Shown: positions 17,196 through 25,961 of the stretch, piece after piece
Position numbering within the stretch: the stretch's first letter is position 1
Layout: every line of letters starts with the position of its first letter
NCBI RefSeq assembly: GCF_003600355.1
Contig: NZ_CP032416.1
Span: forward strand, 2,252,183-2,316,182
Direction of reading: 5' to 3'
Length of the DNA stretch: 64,000 nt
Source: Clostridium fermenticellae
GTDB lineage: Bacteria; Bacillota; Clostridia; Clostridiales; Clostridiaceae
Notes under the pieces: model-generated
Told to the model about the DNA's origin: nothing
The model's database searches: none
What the model saw: the letters and a program-made list of their open reading frames with translations, nothing else
Position numbers and translations under genes: made by a program

Positions 17196-18032
17196 TTAAT
17201 TTTCATCTAATATAAATTTTTCTATAATTTCACCTACTCCTCCATTGTTATTATCATTTTTCGTAATATAATCAGCACTATTTTTGATTTTCTCTCTTGT
17301 ATTTTTCATATACACTCCCAGTCCAGCTTCCATAATCATGCTTATATCATTTTCATCATTTCCAACTGCTATACACTGCTCCATCGGTATTTTATAAAAA
17401 TTCGCCAGAATTTTTAAAGCATTTCCTTTAGATGTGCCTTTGGACAATAATTCTATATTATTAAATTCAGATTTTGTAACTTCTAAGCCTTGTACTTCAT
17501 CTAATTTACTTCTAATATTATTTAAAAAACCTATATCATCATCCATAACTACTATCTTATTAAGATTATAGTTTCCAAGTTCTATGTACTCTTTAGCATC
17601 CCTTAAAAGGTGAATTTCAATTCCATATTTTTTATCAACACTTCTATTAAAATTATAAAAACTCTCTGCACTATATTTAAATTGTTCGCTGCATAATATA
17701 CCATCATGATAGATATGGAAATACACATCTTTATTTTCTTTTCTAATCAAATTTATTGCCTCAATTGCTGACTGTTTAGGTACAAAATTCGATTGTATAA
17801 TGTTTTTATTATCATCTAAAATTATGGCACCATTGCAGCAAATCATAGGTTGATTTTTAGATACACTTTCTTCATATACTCTAAGAGCAGCCGGTACTCT
17901 GCCAGATGCGACTACAAATTTGACTCCAAGCTTAGTTGCCCTATCTATCATTTTCATATTATAATCTGATATATGCTTTTTATCATTTAATAAAGTACCA
18001 TCCATATCAACAGCTATCATTTTATATTTCAT
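17196..18032 (-). CDS. Cof-type HAD phosphatase
   Basis: 278 aa. HAD motif I is DMDGTLLND (nucleophile Asp), motif II is in VVASGR, motif III is the Lys in SKGTSKGNAL and motif IV is GNDENDISM. The alpha/beta cap domain between motifs II and III (type C2B) places it in the Cof/YidA group, which dephosphorylates sugar phosphates or flavin nucleotides. Substrate is not predictable. Single gene. Confidence 0.88.
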   Translation of the reverse strand: MKYKMIAVDMDGTLLNDKKHISDYNMKMIDRATKLGVKFVVASGRVPAALRVYEESVSKNQPMICCNGAIILDDNKNIIQSNFVPKQSAIEAINLIRKENKDVYFHIYHDGILCSEQFKYSAESFYNFNRSVDKKYGIEIHLLRDAKEYIELGNYNLNKIVVMDDDIGFLNNIRSKLDEVQGLEVTKSEFNNIELLSKGTSKGNALKILANFYKIPMEQCIAVGNDENDISMIMEAGLGVYMKNTREKIKNSADYITKNDNNNGGVGEIIEKFILDEN

Positions 18033-18102
18033 AATTTCCTCCCTTTACTTATAGCATAAATAATAATCCTCAAACATATTTTACTATATAGAGGTGATAT
18101 AT

Positions 18103-18591
18103 GTGAAAAATTTAATTTATTTTTTATTTACTGCATTAATTATATCTATTTTGACCACCGGATGCAATTATGATATTGAACGCAATCCATATATACATAA
18201 AAAGCCAAATAACTTTTACTACACAAACATATTATCTCAAAATATTCTATCTAATTCCTCATATAAATGCAGTATACTTAATGTTAATTTCTATAAAAGA
18301 AAAGATTTAGACAGTAAAAATACTGCTGTAATAGCAGCTTCTATTAAGACATTGAATAAAAATAACTTTATATCAAAACCCCAAAATTTTAATTTAAAAC
18401 CTCTATATAAAATATTTTTTACATTCAATAACAGTAAAATGGTAATCAATGTATATAATCAGCAGTATATATCCATATACCCGTGGGATGGCAATTATTC
18501 AATGGATTATATTGATATGAAGGGCTTGCCAATTGCCCTTAATATATATAATTTATGTGAATACATATTTAACAATTACTCTTCTAATTAA
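18103..18591 (+). CDS. Hypothetical lipoprotein
   Basis: 162 aa. GAGGTGA lies 6 bases before GTG at 18103, which is preferred to the in-frame GTG at 18094 inside that site. The signal peptide has two or three Lys/Asn residues, a hydrophobic stretch and the lipobox LTTGC, so the mature protein begins with a lipidated Cys. The rest is rich in Asn, Tyr, Lys and Ile and has no recognised domain. It lies directly before the glycine riboswitch but transcription should restart there. Confidence 0.6.
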   Translation: MKNLIYFLFTALIISILTTGCNYDIERNPYIHKKPNNFYYTNILSQNILSNSSYKCSILNVNFYKRKDLDSKNTAVIAASIKTLNKNNFISKPQNFNLKPLYKIFFTFNNSKMVINVYNQQYISIYPWDGNYSMDYIDMKGLPIALNIYNLCEYIFNNYSSN

Positions 18592-18605
18592 TTTTTAAAA
18601 TACGC

Positions 18606-18634
18606 TTGAAAATACACATGTATGATGTTATACT
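18606..18634 (+). promoter_or_regulatory. Promoter of the glycine riboswitch transcript
   Basis: TTGAAA (18606-18611) and TATACT (18629-18634) are spaced by 17 bp. The predicted RNA would start near 18641, just before the first aptamer. Confidence 0.7.
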
Positions 18635-18660
18635 GTGGATGTGATAATATAATATTGTTA

Positions 18661-18845
18661 AAGGATGACTATATAGTGAGATAGTTTATATACTGACCGA
18701 AGAAGCAATACCGAAATTCCACGATTTCAGTAGAAACTTTCAGGTAAATGTAACTATATATGACTTGACTCTGAAAATACTGTTTTATACAGAACCAAAG
18801 GTGTAAAATACTTTGATATTAAACTCTCAGGTAAAAAGACAGAGA
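18661..18845 (+). promoter_or_regulatory. Tandem glycine riboswitch
   Basis: Two aptamers in a row. The first has GACCGAAGAAGCAATA and GAAACTTTCAGGTAAAT, closed by a GACTATATAG/CTATATATGAC helix. The second has GACTCTG, ACCAAAGGTGTAAAA, then AAACTCTCAGGTAAAAAGAC and AGAG. These are the core blocks of gcvT-type glycine aptamers. The second aptamer's ACCAAAGGTG departs slightly from the usual ACCGAAGGGG. The gene downstream is an MBL-fold protein, not a glycine cleavage or transport gene. Confidence 0.9.
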
Positions 18846-18884
18846 ATATGTGGTAAGATTAGTCTTATTTCATATTCTTTTTTT
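18844..18884 (+). terminator. Glycine riboswitch terminator
   Basis: GAATATG pairs with CATATTC, extended by GTAAGA/TCTTA inside, followed by seven T. It lies directly after the second aptamer, so glycine probably turns expression on by preventing this hairpin, as in most glycine riboswitches. Confidence 0.85.
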
Positions 18885-18993
18885 ATTTCTTGTATTTATA
18901 CTTAATATAATTTTAGTATTATTTAGATGGTACAAAACTATATTATCTGATATAATACAGATAATTTAACAAATCTGAGAAGGAATGATTTAA

Positions 18994-19887
18994 ATGGCAT
19001 TAGAAAAAATTAAAGGAAATACTTATTATATAAGCGCCTCAACCAATTCTGGTGTTTATGCTTTTAAAAATAAAAATTGTTTAATTATAGACACTGGTAT
19101 AAATAATACAGATGCCAAAAAAATAGAAGATGCAATTTTAAAGAACAATCTTCATCCTAAATTCATAGTAAATACACACAACCATCTTGATCATTGTGGG
19201 GGCAATATTTATTTTCAAAAAAATTACCCTGGTTGTCTGGTATATACTTCATTAAAAGAAAAAATATTTATGGAGAATCCTGAATTTCAGGCATCTATAT
19301 TATCATCTTCTACACCTATTAAAGGAATTGATAAATCAAATAAATCAATTAAAGTAGATTTTGTACTTGAATATGGAACAAATAAAATAGGGGATGAAAA
19401 GTTTGAAATAATCCCTTTAAGTGGACACTCTATAGAACAAATAGGTATTATAACTCCAGAAAAAGTTTGTTTTTTAGGTGACTCTATATTCAGCAGCGAA
19501 ATTTTAAATAAATATTCTTTTCCATATCTGTATGATATAGAAAATAGTTTAAATTCACTAAATAGAATAAAAGAAATAGATGCAGATTATTTTATTATAA
19601 GTCATGCGGACAATATACTTGACAAACAACAGATTACAACCTTGGTGGATAAAAATATACAAAATATACAGAATTATATTGAACAGATACTAGAATTGCT
19701 AGATCAACCACTTACACGTGAAGATATATTGCAAAATATATCAATACTGAATGATTTATCCTTTAATTTTTATCAATACCATTTAAACTTTGGAGGAATA
19801 TCCGCATTTTTACAGTACATGTATTCAGAATCTATGATTGATTATTCTATAGAAGATGGTAAACTATACTACTTTAAAAAACATTAG
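18994..19887 (+). CDS. MBL-fold metallohydrolase
   Basis: 297 aa. The metallo-beta-lactamase metal motif THNHLDHCGG (HxHxDH) is intact, and LSGHSIEQIG, FLGDSIF and the final SHAD supply the remaining ligands. The C-terminal 90 residues are helical, like a winged-helix or dimerisation tail. Closest by architecture are broad-specificity hydrolases of the GloB/beta-lactamase-like group, and the substrate is unknown. GAGAAGG precedes the ATG. Position behind the glycine riboswitch hints at amino acid metabolism, but a TATAAT-like site at 18954-18959 could give a riboswitch-independent transcript. Confidence 0.75.
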   Translation: MALEKIKGNTYYISASTNSGVYAFKNKNCLIIDTGINNTDAKKIEDAILKNNLHPKFIVNTHNHLDHCGGNIYFQKNYPGCLVYTSLKEKIFMENPEFQASILSSSTPIKGIDKSNKSIKVDFVLEYGTNKIGDEKFEIIPLSGHSIEQIGIITPEKVCFLGDSIFSSEILNKYSFPYLYDIENSLNSLNRIKEIDADYFIISHADNILDKQQITTLVDKNIQNIQNYIEQILELLDQPLTREDILQNISILNDLSFNFYQYHLNFGGISAFLQYMYSESMIDYSIEDGKLYYFKKH

Positions 19888-19929
19888 TAAAAGCTATAAA
19901 TTTGGAGAAAAGACTTTATTATAAAAAAA

Positions 19930-19962
19930 TTCTATGTACAAACTCCCAATTTGTACATAGAA
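19930..19962 (-). terminator. Terminator of the first APC permease gene
   Basis: A perfect 13-bp stem, TTCTATGTACAAA with TTTGTACATAGAA, and a 7-base loop. On the minus strand seven T follow. It also lies after the convergent MBL gene and may serve both. Confidence 0.9.
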
Positions 19963-20009
19963 ATATAATTACAAAATATCACATGAATTTATTCAAATGC
20001 CTTTTCTCC

Positions 20010-21425
20010 TTAATTCATTTCATTACTTACTTCATTATTCATTTCACTATGTTTTCTACCATATCCAAAGTAAATTACAAAACCTATTGCAAGCCATATT
20101 ATAAAAACTTCTTTAGTAAAAACAGGAAGTTGATAAACTAGAAATGCACAGAATGCAACTGATATTAATGGTGTAACAGGAACACCTGGACACTTAAATG
20201 GCCTTTCCATATCAGGATTCTTCTTTCTTAAAATTATAACTGATAAAGAAACTATGATAAATGCTGTCAGTGTACCTATATTAGCCATCTCTGCAAGTCT
20301 GCTTACTGGAAGTAAACCAGCTAATATCATTGTTATAATACCAATTAGTATAGTACTCTTTACCGGAGTTTTAAATTTAGGATGTACATCGGAAAATATT
20401 TCTGGAAGCAATCCATCTCTTGATAGTGAAAACAATATACGAGTAGCTCCAAATGTCATAACAAGTAAAACTGATGTTATACCACACAATGCTCCAACTG
20501 ACACAAGAGCTGATCCCCAGCTTATACCTACCTGCTGTAATGCATATGAAACTGGTGCTGATGTATGTTTATAAGCAGAATAAGGTAAGATTCCTGTCAA
20601 TACTGCTGTTACTATTATATAAAGCAGTGTACAAATTATAAGAGAAGCTACTATTCCTATAGGCAAATCTCTTTGTGGATTTTTAACTTCTTCAGCAGCT
20701 GTTGCAACAGCATCAAATCCTATGTATGCGAAGAATACAATTGCTGCTCCTTTAAATACTCCTCCTACACCATAAGGGAAGAATGGATGCCAATTAGCCA
20801 CTTTAATGTGTCCAGCACCTATAACGATAAATAATATTACAACGGCTAATTTTACTAGAACAAGTATATTATTTAATTTAGAACTTTCGCTCATACCTTT
20901 TATTAGAAATAGTATAACGATTCCAAGAATAACTATGCATGGAAGATTTACTATTCCACCGTCTTGTCCAAATGGATTTGTTAAAGCCGGTGGTAGATTA
21001 ATTCCAACTGCACTAAGCAAAGTAACAACATATCCAGACCATCCAACAGCAACGGTAGCAATTGTAACTGTATACTCTAGTATCAAATCCCAACCTATAA
21101 TCCATGCCCATATTTCTCCTAAGCCTACATAACCATAAGTATAGGCACTTCCTGCTATTGGAATCATAGCTGCAAGTTCAGCATAGCATAATGCTGCAAA
21201 TGTACATGTTATGCCAGATACTACAAAAGAAAGAATAAGTGCAGGTCCCGCATAATTTGCTGCAGCAACTCCAGTCAGAACAAATATTCCAGTACCTATA
21301 ATTGCGCCAATGCCTAACATTGTAAGTTCAAATGGGCCAAGTACTTTTGCCAATGATTTTTTTGATGCCTCAGCTAATAAACTCTCAATAGGTTTAGTTC
21401 TAAAAATCGAGTTTGTTTTTGACAT
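20010..21425 (-). CDS. APC-family amino acid permease (cationic/branched type), paralogue A
   Basis: 471 aa, about twelve membrane helices. The APC consensus GIGAIIGTGIFVLTG in helix 1 binds the amino acid backbone; PIAGSAYTYGYVGLGEIWAW and the FAYIGFDAVATAAEEVKNPQRDLP loop (each known from the CAT/YfnA group) follow. It shares most of its length with the next gene upstream, so the pair is a tandem duplication. The ligand cannot be read from sequence. It has its own promoter region and terminator, so it is probably not cotranscribed with paralogue B. Confidence 0.92.
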   Translation of the reverse strand: MSKTNSIFRTKPIESLLAEASKKSLAKVLGPFELTMLGIGAIIGTGIFVLTGVAAANYAGPALILSFVVSGITCTFAALCYAELAAMIPIAGSAYTYGYVGLGEIWAWIIGWDLILEYTVTIATVAVGWSGYVVTLLSAVGINLPPALTNPFGQDGGIVNLPCIVILGIVILFLIKGMSESSKLNNILVLVKLAVVILFIVIGAGHIKVANWHPFFPYGVGGVFKGAAIVFFAYIGFDAVATAAEEVKNPQRDLPIGIVASLIICTLLYIIVTAVLTGILPYSAYKHTSAPVSYALQQVGISWGSALVSVGALCGITSVLLVMTFGATRILFSLSRDGLLPEIFSDVHPKFKTPVKSTILIGIITMILAGLLPVSRLAEMANIGTLTAFIIVSLSVIILRKKNPDMERPFKCPGVPVTPLISVAFCAFLVYQLPVFTKEVFIIWLAIGFVIYFGYGRKHSEMNNEVSNEMN

Positions 21426-21641
21426 TAAATGCCACTCCTTTCAAAATTCATCGCTAATGTGATGTTAATATATTAAATTTTTAGAAAATAATAAAAAATT
21501 AAATAATTTTATGTACTTTTATAATAATAGCATACTTTTCTTTCATATCTTTAAAAGTTATATAATTATTTATTTTCAAAATTTTAAGTCAAATCATATA
21601 TAATTATGAATAATATTAATCATGCATAATTATAATGTAAC

Positions 21642-21663
21642 TTTTGATAATTAATTATCAAAA
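21642..21663. promoter_or_regulatory. Perfect 22-bp palindrome, Fur-box-like operator candidate
   Basis: Half-site TTTTGATAATT with its exact reverse complement. It contains TGATAAT and ATTATCA separated by two bases, whereas the Fur 7-1-7 box has one. It lies about 215 bp upstream of permease paralogue A. Confidence 0.35.
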
Positions 21664-21796
21664 ATTTATACTTTTATCAATGCATTCAAAGTAAATACAT
21701 AAAAACTTTTTTGTATATTGATACAATATATATACATATTATCTAATATTAAAATAATAAATATTTTCTGAAATATCTTTTTTCAACTCAAAATAA

Positions 21797-21836
21797 AAAA
21801 AGGAAACGATTTTAATATAAAAACCATTTCCTTTTT
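21797..21836 (-). terminator. Terminator of the second APC permease gene
   Basis: AAAAAGGAAA pairs with TTTCCTTTTT; on the minus strand the hairpin is followed by a T-rich run. It lies 15 bp past the stop. Confidence 0.8.
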
Positions 21837-21851
21837 AGTATTAATAGAATT

Positions 21852-23255
21852 TTATTTATTATTCATTACACTATTACGTCTGCCATATCCAAAATAAATT
21901 GCAAATCCAATTATAAGCCAAATTACAAAAACTTCTTTAGTGAAGGTAGGAAGTTGTGTGATTAAATATGCACAGAATGCTGTTGCTATAAGAGGAGTCA
22001 CTGGTGAACCAGGGCATCTAAATGGTCTTTCCTGATCTGGTTCTCTCTTTCTAAGAACTATAACCGAAATTGATACTATACAAAATGCCGCAAGTGTACC
22101 TATATTAGTCATTTCAGCAAGTCTTGATATCTGTAAAAATCCAGAAAGAACTATAGTAACTATTCCAACTAGCAAAGTACTCTTAATAGGAGTTTGGAAT
22201 TTAGGATGTACATCAGAAAATAATTGTGGAAGTAACCCATCTCTAGACAATGCAAATAATATACGTGTTCCTCCAAATGACATAACTACTAGTACCGACG
22301 TAATTCCACAAATAGCACCAACAGATACCAATGCAGATCCCCAATTTATTCCGACCCTTGCAAGCGCATATGCAACTGGAGCTGCATTATTATGGAATTG
22401 TTGATATGGAACCATTCCTGTCAATATTGCCGAAACTACAATATACAATATAGTACATACAATTAAAGATGCCACTATTCCTATAGGCAGATCCTTCTGA
22501 GGATTCTTAACTTCCTCTGCTGCAGTTGAAACCGCATCAAATCCTATATATGAGAAAAATACAATTGCTGCTCCCTTAAATACTCCTCCTACACCATAAG
22601 GGAAGAATGGATTCCAATTAGCTACTTTAACATGGCCTATACCTAAAACGATAAATAATATTACGACCGTCAACTTTATAATAACAAGAACATCATTCAG
22701 CTTGGCACTTTGGCTTACACCTCTAATAAGTATACACATTATAATAAACAAGATTATAACACTAGGTAAATTAACTATTCCTCCATTTTGTCCCGGTGGA
22801 TTGCATAAAGCTACCGGTATAGTTATCCCAAATCCTTTAAATAATTGTACCATGTAGCCGGACCATCCAACAGCAACTGCAGCAACTGCAACTGTATACT
22901 CAAGTATCAAATCCCAACCTATAATCCATGCCCAAATTTCACCAAGGCCTACATATCCAAAAGTATATGCACTACCTGCGACAGGTATCATTGCAGCAAG
23001 TTCAGCATAACATAATGCCGCAAATGTACATGCCATACCTGCAAATACAAATGACAATATAAGTGCTGGTCCCGCATAATCTGCCGCAGCAACACCAGTT
23101 AAAACAAATATACCTGTACCTATAATTGCGCCAATGCCTAACATTGTAAGCTCAAATGCTCCAAGAGTTTTCTTTAATTCTTTACCTCCACTCTTAGTCT
23201 CTGCTATTGTTTCAGCTATAGACTTTGTCCTAAAAACAGAATTTTTTCCGCTCAT
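21852..23255 (-). CDS. APC-family amino acid permease, paralogue B
   Basis: 467 aa, collinear with paralogue A along its whole length: same GIGAIIGTGIFVLTG helix 1, same FDAVSTAAEEVKNPQKDLP loop and same C-terminal FGYGRRNS tail. Differences cluster in the N-terminal 30 residues, the loop after helix 5 and the SAILTGMVPYQQFHNN region, which may reflect ligand preference. GGGGGA precedes the ATG. Cytoplasmic membrane importer or exchanger; substrate unknown. Confidence 0.92.
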   Translation of the reverse strand: MSGKNSVFRTKSIAETIAETKSGGKELKKTLGAFELTMLGIGAIIGTGIFVLTGVAAADYAGPALILSFVFAGMACTFAALCYAELAAMIPVAGSAYTFGYVGLGEIWAWIIGWDLILEYTVAVAAVAVGWSGYMVQLFKGFGITIPVALCNPPGQNGGIVNLPSVIILFIIMCILIRGVSQSAKLNDVLVIIKLTVVILFIVLGIGHVKVANWNPFFPYGVGGVFKGAAIVFFSYIGFDAVSTAAEEVKNPQKDLPIGIVASLIVCTILYIVVSAILTGMVPYQQFHNNAAPVAYALARVGINWGSALVSVGAICGITSVLVVMSFGGTRILFALSRDGLLPQLFSDVHPKFQTPIKSTLLVGIVTIVLSGFLQISRLAEMTNIGTLAAFCIVSISVIVLRKREPDQERPFRCPGSPVTPLIATAFCAYLITQLPTFTKEVFVIWLIIGFAIYFGYGRRNSVMNNK

Positions 23256-23671
23256 TTACATTTCCCCCTTTATTAAAAGCAGTCTTTAATGAATTTTTCG
23301 ACTATTATAATTATAGCATGATTTTTACATTATATTTTAATATTCAGTAAATTCCAAAAATTCTATAAATAGAATTTTATAGAATTTTAGTGATTTTTTT
23401 CTATCTTTTATATATTTATTGAAAATTCATATATATCATATACATTGAATCAATCCCTTGTATTATGTCACTAATTAAGACTATACATTTCAAAATTATT
23501 AATTTACATATTTATTTAAATCTTTTTATTGAATATTGCTTATATTCAATAAATTCTGTATATAAAAATACAATATTTTTTTCAATCATATTACAGAATA
23601 TAATCCCTTGTAATTCCTACAAGGGATCATTCTGAATTCAAAATTTTAAATTTTAAATGTATTTTTTGATT
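23256..23671. other. Intergenic region upstream of permease paralogue B
   Basis: AT-rich with no gene. A 22-bp inverted repeat with arms AAAATTCTAT and ATAGAATTTT lies at 23357-23378, about 100 bp before the permease start, followed by a third half-site. At 23603-23627 ATCCCTTGTA pairs with TACAAGGGAT; it may be a weak terminator-like hairpin but lacks a T-run. Confidence 0.5.
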
Positions 23672-24721
23672 TTATATCAATTTACCAATAATTTTATTGC
23701 CATCTCTATATATAATTCCCTCATCATATGCCTTTATCAAATTACCAGTATATGTTAATTGTTTTCCACTAACAAGTTCAGTAACAGTATTCTTAGAGGG
23801 ATCATTAATATACACCTTGCCAGAGGCTGTTATATATATATTACTTTTTTGGACTGGCTGACTTAACGTATATATTTTCCACTGTTGCCTTGTTTTTTTC
23901 AAATTTGCAACAAATATTTTACTTATAATATTATTCTCTCCATTGCCAATATAAATATTATCCTCATTATCAACATTTAATAAATAATGTATTGCATTTT
24001 CACCAGTAGCTATAGGATTTCTAAGTCCATATACTCTTATCCTATTGCTGCTTGAATCTTGATATATCAATCTATCTTCTTTATTTTCAGCAGCAATACT
24101 TGAAATATTACATATTGGATATCTTACTCTTTCTGCTTGTGCCATTACATTTATACGATATATTTTACTGTTATAACCTTCCTTATCAACTTTTACATAG
24201 GTAACATTAGTTAAAGACGATAATGCTATTTGTGTGACATTATATCCATCATCATTTAAAAGTATCTTTAATTCTTTTCTGTTATCATCACTTAAGACAC
24301 TTTTCTCATTATCTTTAGGATTATATGATTCAAATCTTAAATATGTTGAGCCATCATCATATATTATTTTTTCAGCTATAAAAAGTATATCTCTATCAGC
24401 AAGCCATTTGTATGCCGACATCTCAATGCCATCGTCAAAAGTAATCTTTTCTTTTTTATTATTTGAGGTATTTATAATTTTAATTCCATCATCATCACAA
24501 TAAGAAATGTAGTTTCCTGTGTATGAAATTCCGAAATTATTAGCATCATCGGGTACTTTTACATTAATTTTATCAGCTTGCGTTTTTGCACTCACATCAA
24601 CCTTTGTCGTACTAAATGTTGTTTCATCATTTAGATAAATTTTATCGACAAGCAGTAGTCCAGTGAGTTCTATAATTACAGGAATCAGTGTCCAAATTAA
24701 TAGTCTCTTTAATCCCCTCAT
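23672..24721 (-). CDS. Membrane-anchored beta-propeller-like protein
   Basis: 349 aa. An N-terminal membrane anchor (LLIWTLIPVIIELTGLLLV) is followed by an exported region of repeated short beta segments such as NNFGISYTGNYISYCDDDGIKII, YKWLADRDILFIAE and ASGKVYINDPSKNTVTEL (shown in part). This is consistent with a WD40/DPP4-type propeller. I know no exact family. It is 13 bp after the phosphodiester glycosidase gene and surely cotranscribed, so the two may act together at the cell surface. Confidence 0.6.
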   Translation of the reverse strand: MRGLKRLLIWTLIPVIIELTGLLLVDKIYLNDETTFSTTKVDVSAKTQADKINVKVPDDANNFGISYTGNYISYCDDDGIKIINTSNNKKEKITFDDGIEMSAYKWLADRDILFIAEKIIYDDGSTYLRFESYNPKDNEKSVLSDDNRKELKILLNDDGYNVTQIALSSLTNVTYVKVDKEGYNSKIYRINVMAQAERVRYPICNISSIAAENKEDRLIYQDSSSNRIRVYGLRNPIATGENAIHYLLNVDNEDNIYIGNGENNIISKIFVANLKKTRQQWKIYTLSQPVQKSNIYITASGKVYINDPSKNTVTELVSGKQLTYTGNLIKAYDEGIIYRDGNKIIGKLI

Positions 24722-24734
24722 ATCACACTCTCCT

Positions 24735-25748
24735 CTATTGTTTTACATATATAGCTGTTGCAACCGTTCTTTCTCCATTCCAATCACATGGATCATTTAT
24801 AACCTCTCCATTAAAATACATGGTGGCTGATGAGCCGCCATCAAGACTACTCGCATTTACAGCTCCCTGCTGAATTAATATATTTTGCACCTCTCTAATA
24901 GATGCACCAGGTTTCAATCCTTTTCTTCCATCTATGACAAGCATTATGATAGTACCATCCTGTTTCTGTCCTATTGCGGTTCTAGGATTTAATCCTTCAT
25001 CCTGAACGGAAACAGCCTTTCCATTTATAACTAAACTGTTTCTAAAGGATACAGCCTCAACAACCCCTTGATTTAATAGATTTCTTAAAGTATGATCTCC
25101 AACTATGAGCTCACCATCTTTAGTAAAGGCAGTTACATTAACACTTTGATTTTGCCCTACATCACTATAAACAATTTCCCCATTAGATATAACTATACCT
25201 TCTGGATAGGCTCCTGTTCCAGTCCATAATTTTCCATTTGCGGATTTATCAGTAAATCCTCCTCCATTTATAGCTGCAATAGCTCCATTGTCTTGAGCTA
25301 TCTGACTTGTTCTCTCACCTACTTCACCCAATCTTTTAGAATATCCTATTTTAATTCTAGTTGGATCTTTTATTTCCAGTATGTAACCTGTAAATTTGCT
25401 GTCAGATATATCATATCTTTCTATACCTTTATCTTTAGTATGACTTATATTCACGGTTCCTAAATCCTGGGATTCACTGCTCGAAACTCCTACTGTTTTT
25501 CCACCATTTAATATTTCATTAATTTTATCTTTAGATAAAAAAGTAGTTGCAATATATTGATGTGTAAAAGTCGCCATTGCGGTTCCGACTACAGTTCTTT
25601 TTACATTTTGAAAGGGTCCATAAAATACTAATAATGGCGTTATTATAACAAATACTAAAAATTCGTAGATTATAAAAGTAGATATAATTCTAAATGAACT
25701 TTTCTTTTTTCTCCTACGTTTCCCCTTTACCCTACTTCCTTTCCTCAT
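24735..25748 (-). CDS. Phosphodiester glycosidase family protein (NAGPA/DUF2233 domain), exported
   Basis: 337 aa. A basic N-terminus (RKGSRVKGKRRRKKK) and one membrane helix (residues about 22-45) anchor it, with the rest outside the cell. The NAGPA domain from about residue 150 shows AAINGGGF, LNPRTAIGQ, IIMLVIDGR, SLDGGSSATMYFNGE and GERTVATAI, the usual catalytic-fold motifs. The family includes the human uncovering enzyme and bacterial proteins encoded in exopolysaccharide clusters. The target here is probably a cell-envelope glycan, but no glycan genes adjoin. Upstream of the beta-propeller gene. Confidence 0.85.
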   Translation of the reverse strand: MRKGSRVKGKRRRKKKSSFRIISTFIIYEFLVFVIITPLLVFYGPFQNVKRTVVGTAMATFTHQYIATTFLSKDKINEILNGGKTVGVSSSESQDLGTVNISHTKDKGIERYDISDSKFTGYILEIKDPTRIKIGYSKRLGEVGERTSQIAQDNGAIAAINGGGFTDKSANGKLWTGTGAYPEGIVISNGEIVYSDVGQNQSVNVTAFTKDGELIVGDHTLRNLLNQGVVEAVSFRNSLVINGKAVSVQDEGLNPRTAIGQKQDGTIIMLVIDGRKGLKPGASIREVQNILIQQGAVNASSLDGGSSATMYFNGEVINDPCDWNGERTVATAIYVKQ

Positions 25749-25880
25749 ATAAAGCCAACCTTTCTAATATAATTATATAAAATCTTTACCTGTTTATTAT
25801 AAACTATTTTTATGTATAAAGTGTAAATAATAATAAGATTTTATCTCATATCTTTAATAATTAACTTATTTTTGAAAAAT

Positions 25881-25931
25881 AAGCATAATAAAGGAATAAA
25901 TCTTATAAAAATTTATCCCTTTATTATGCTT
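25881..25931 (-). terminator. Terminator of the purine operon
   Basis: AAGCATAATAAAGG and CCTTTATTATGCTT pair, with an inner AATAAAT/ATTTAT extension. On the minus strand a short T-run follows. It lies 30 bp past the purD stop. Confidence 0.85.
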
Positions 25932-25961
25932 TCAAACAAAATTACTATCCTGGACTGTATA

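Larger units (their letters stand above)
21426..21851. other. Intergenic region between the two permease genes
   Basis: Very AT-rich, no reading frame. It holds the terminator of paralogue B near 21797-21836, a perfect 22-bp palindrome at 21642-21663, and an imperfect inverted repeat ATAATTATG/CATAATTAT at about 21600-21633. The promoter of paralogue A must lie here but no clear pair of boxes stands out. Confidence 0.6.
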
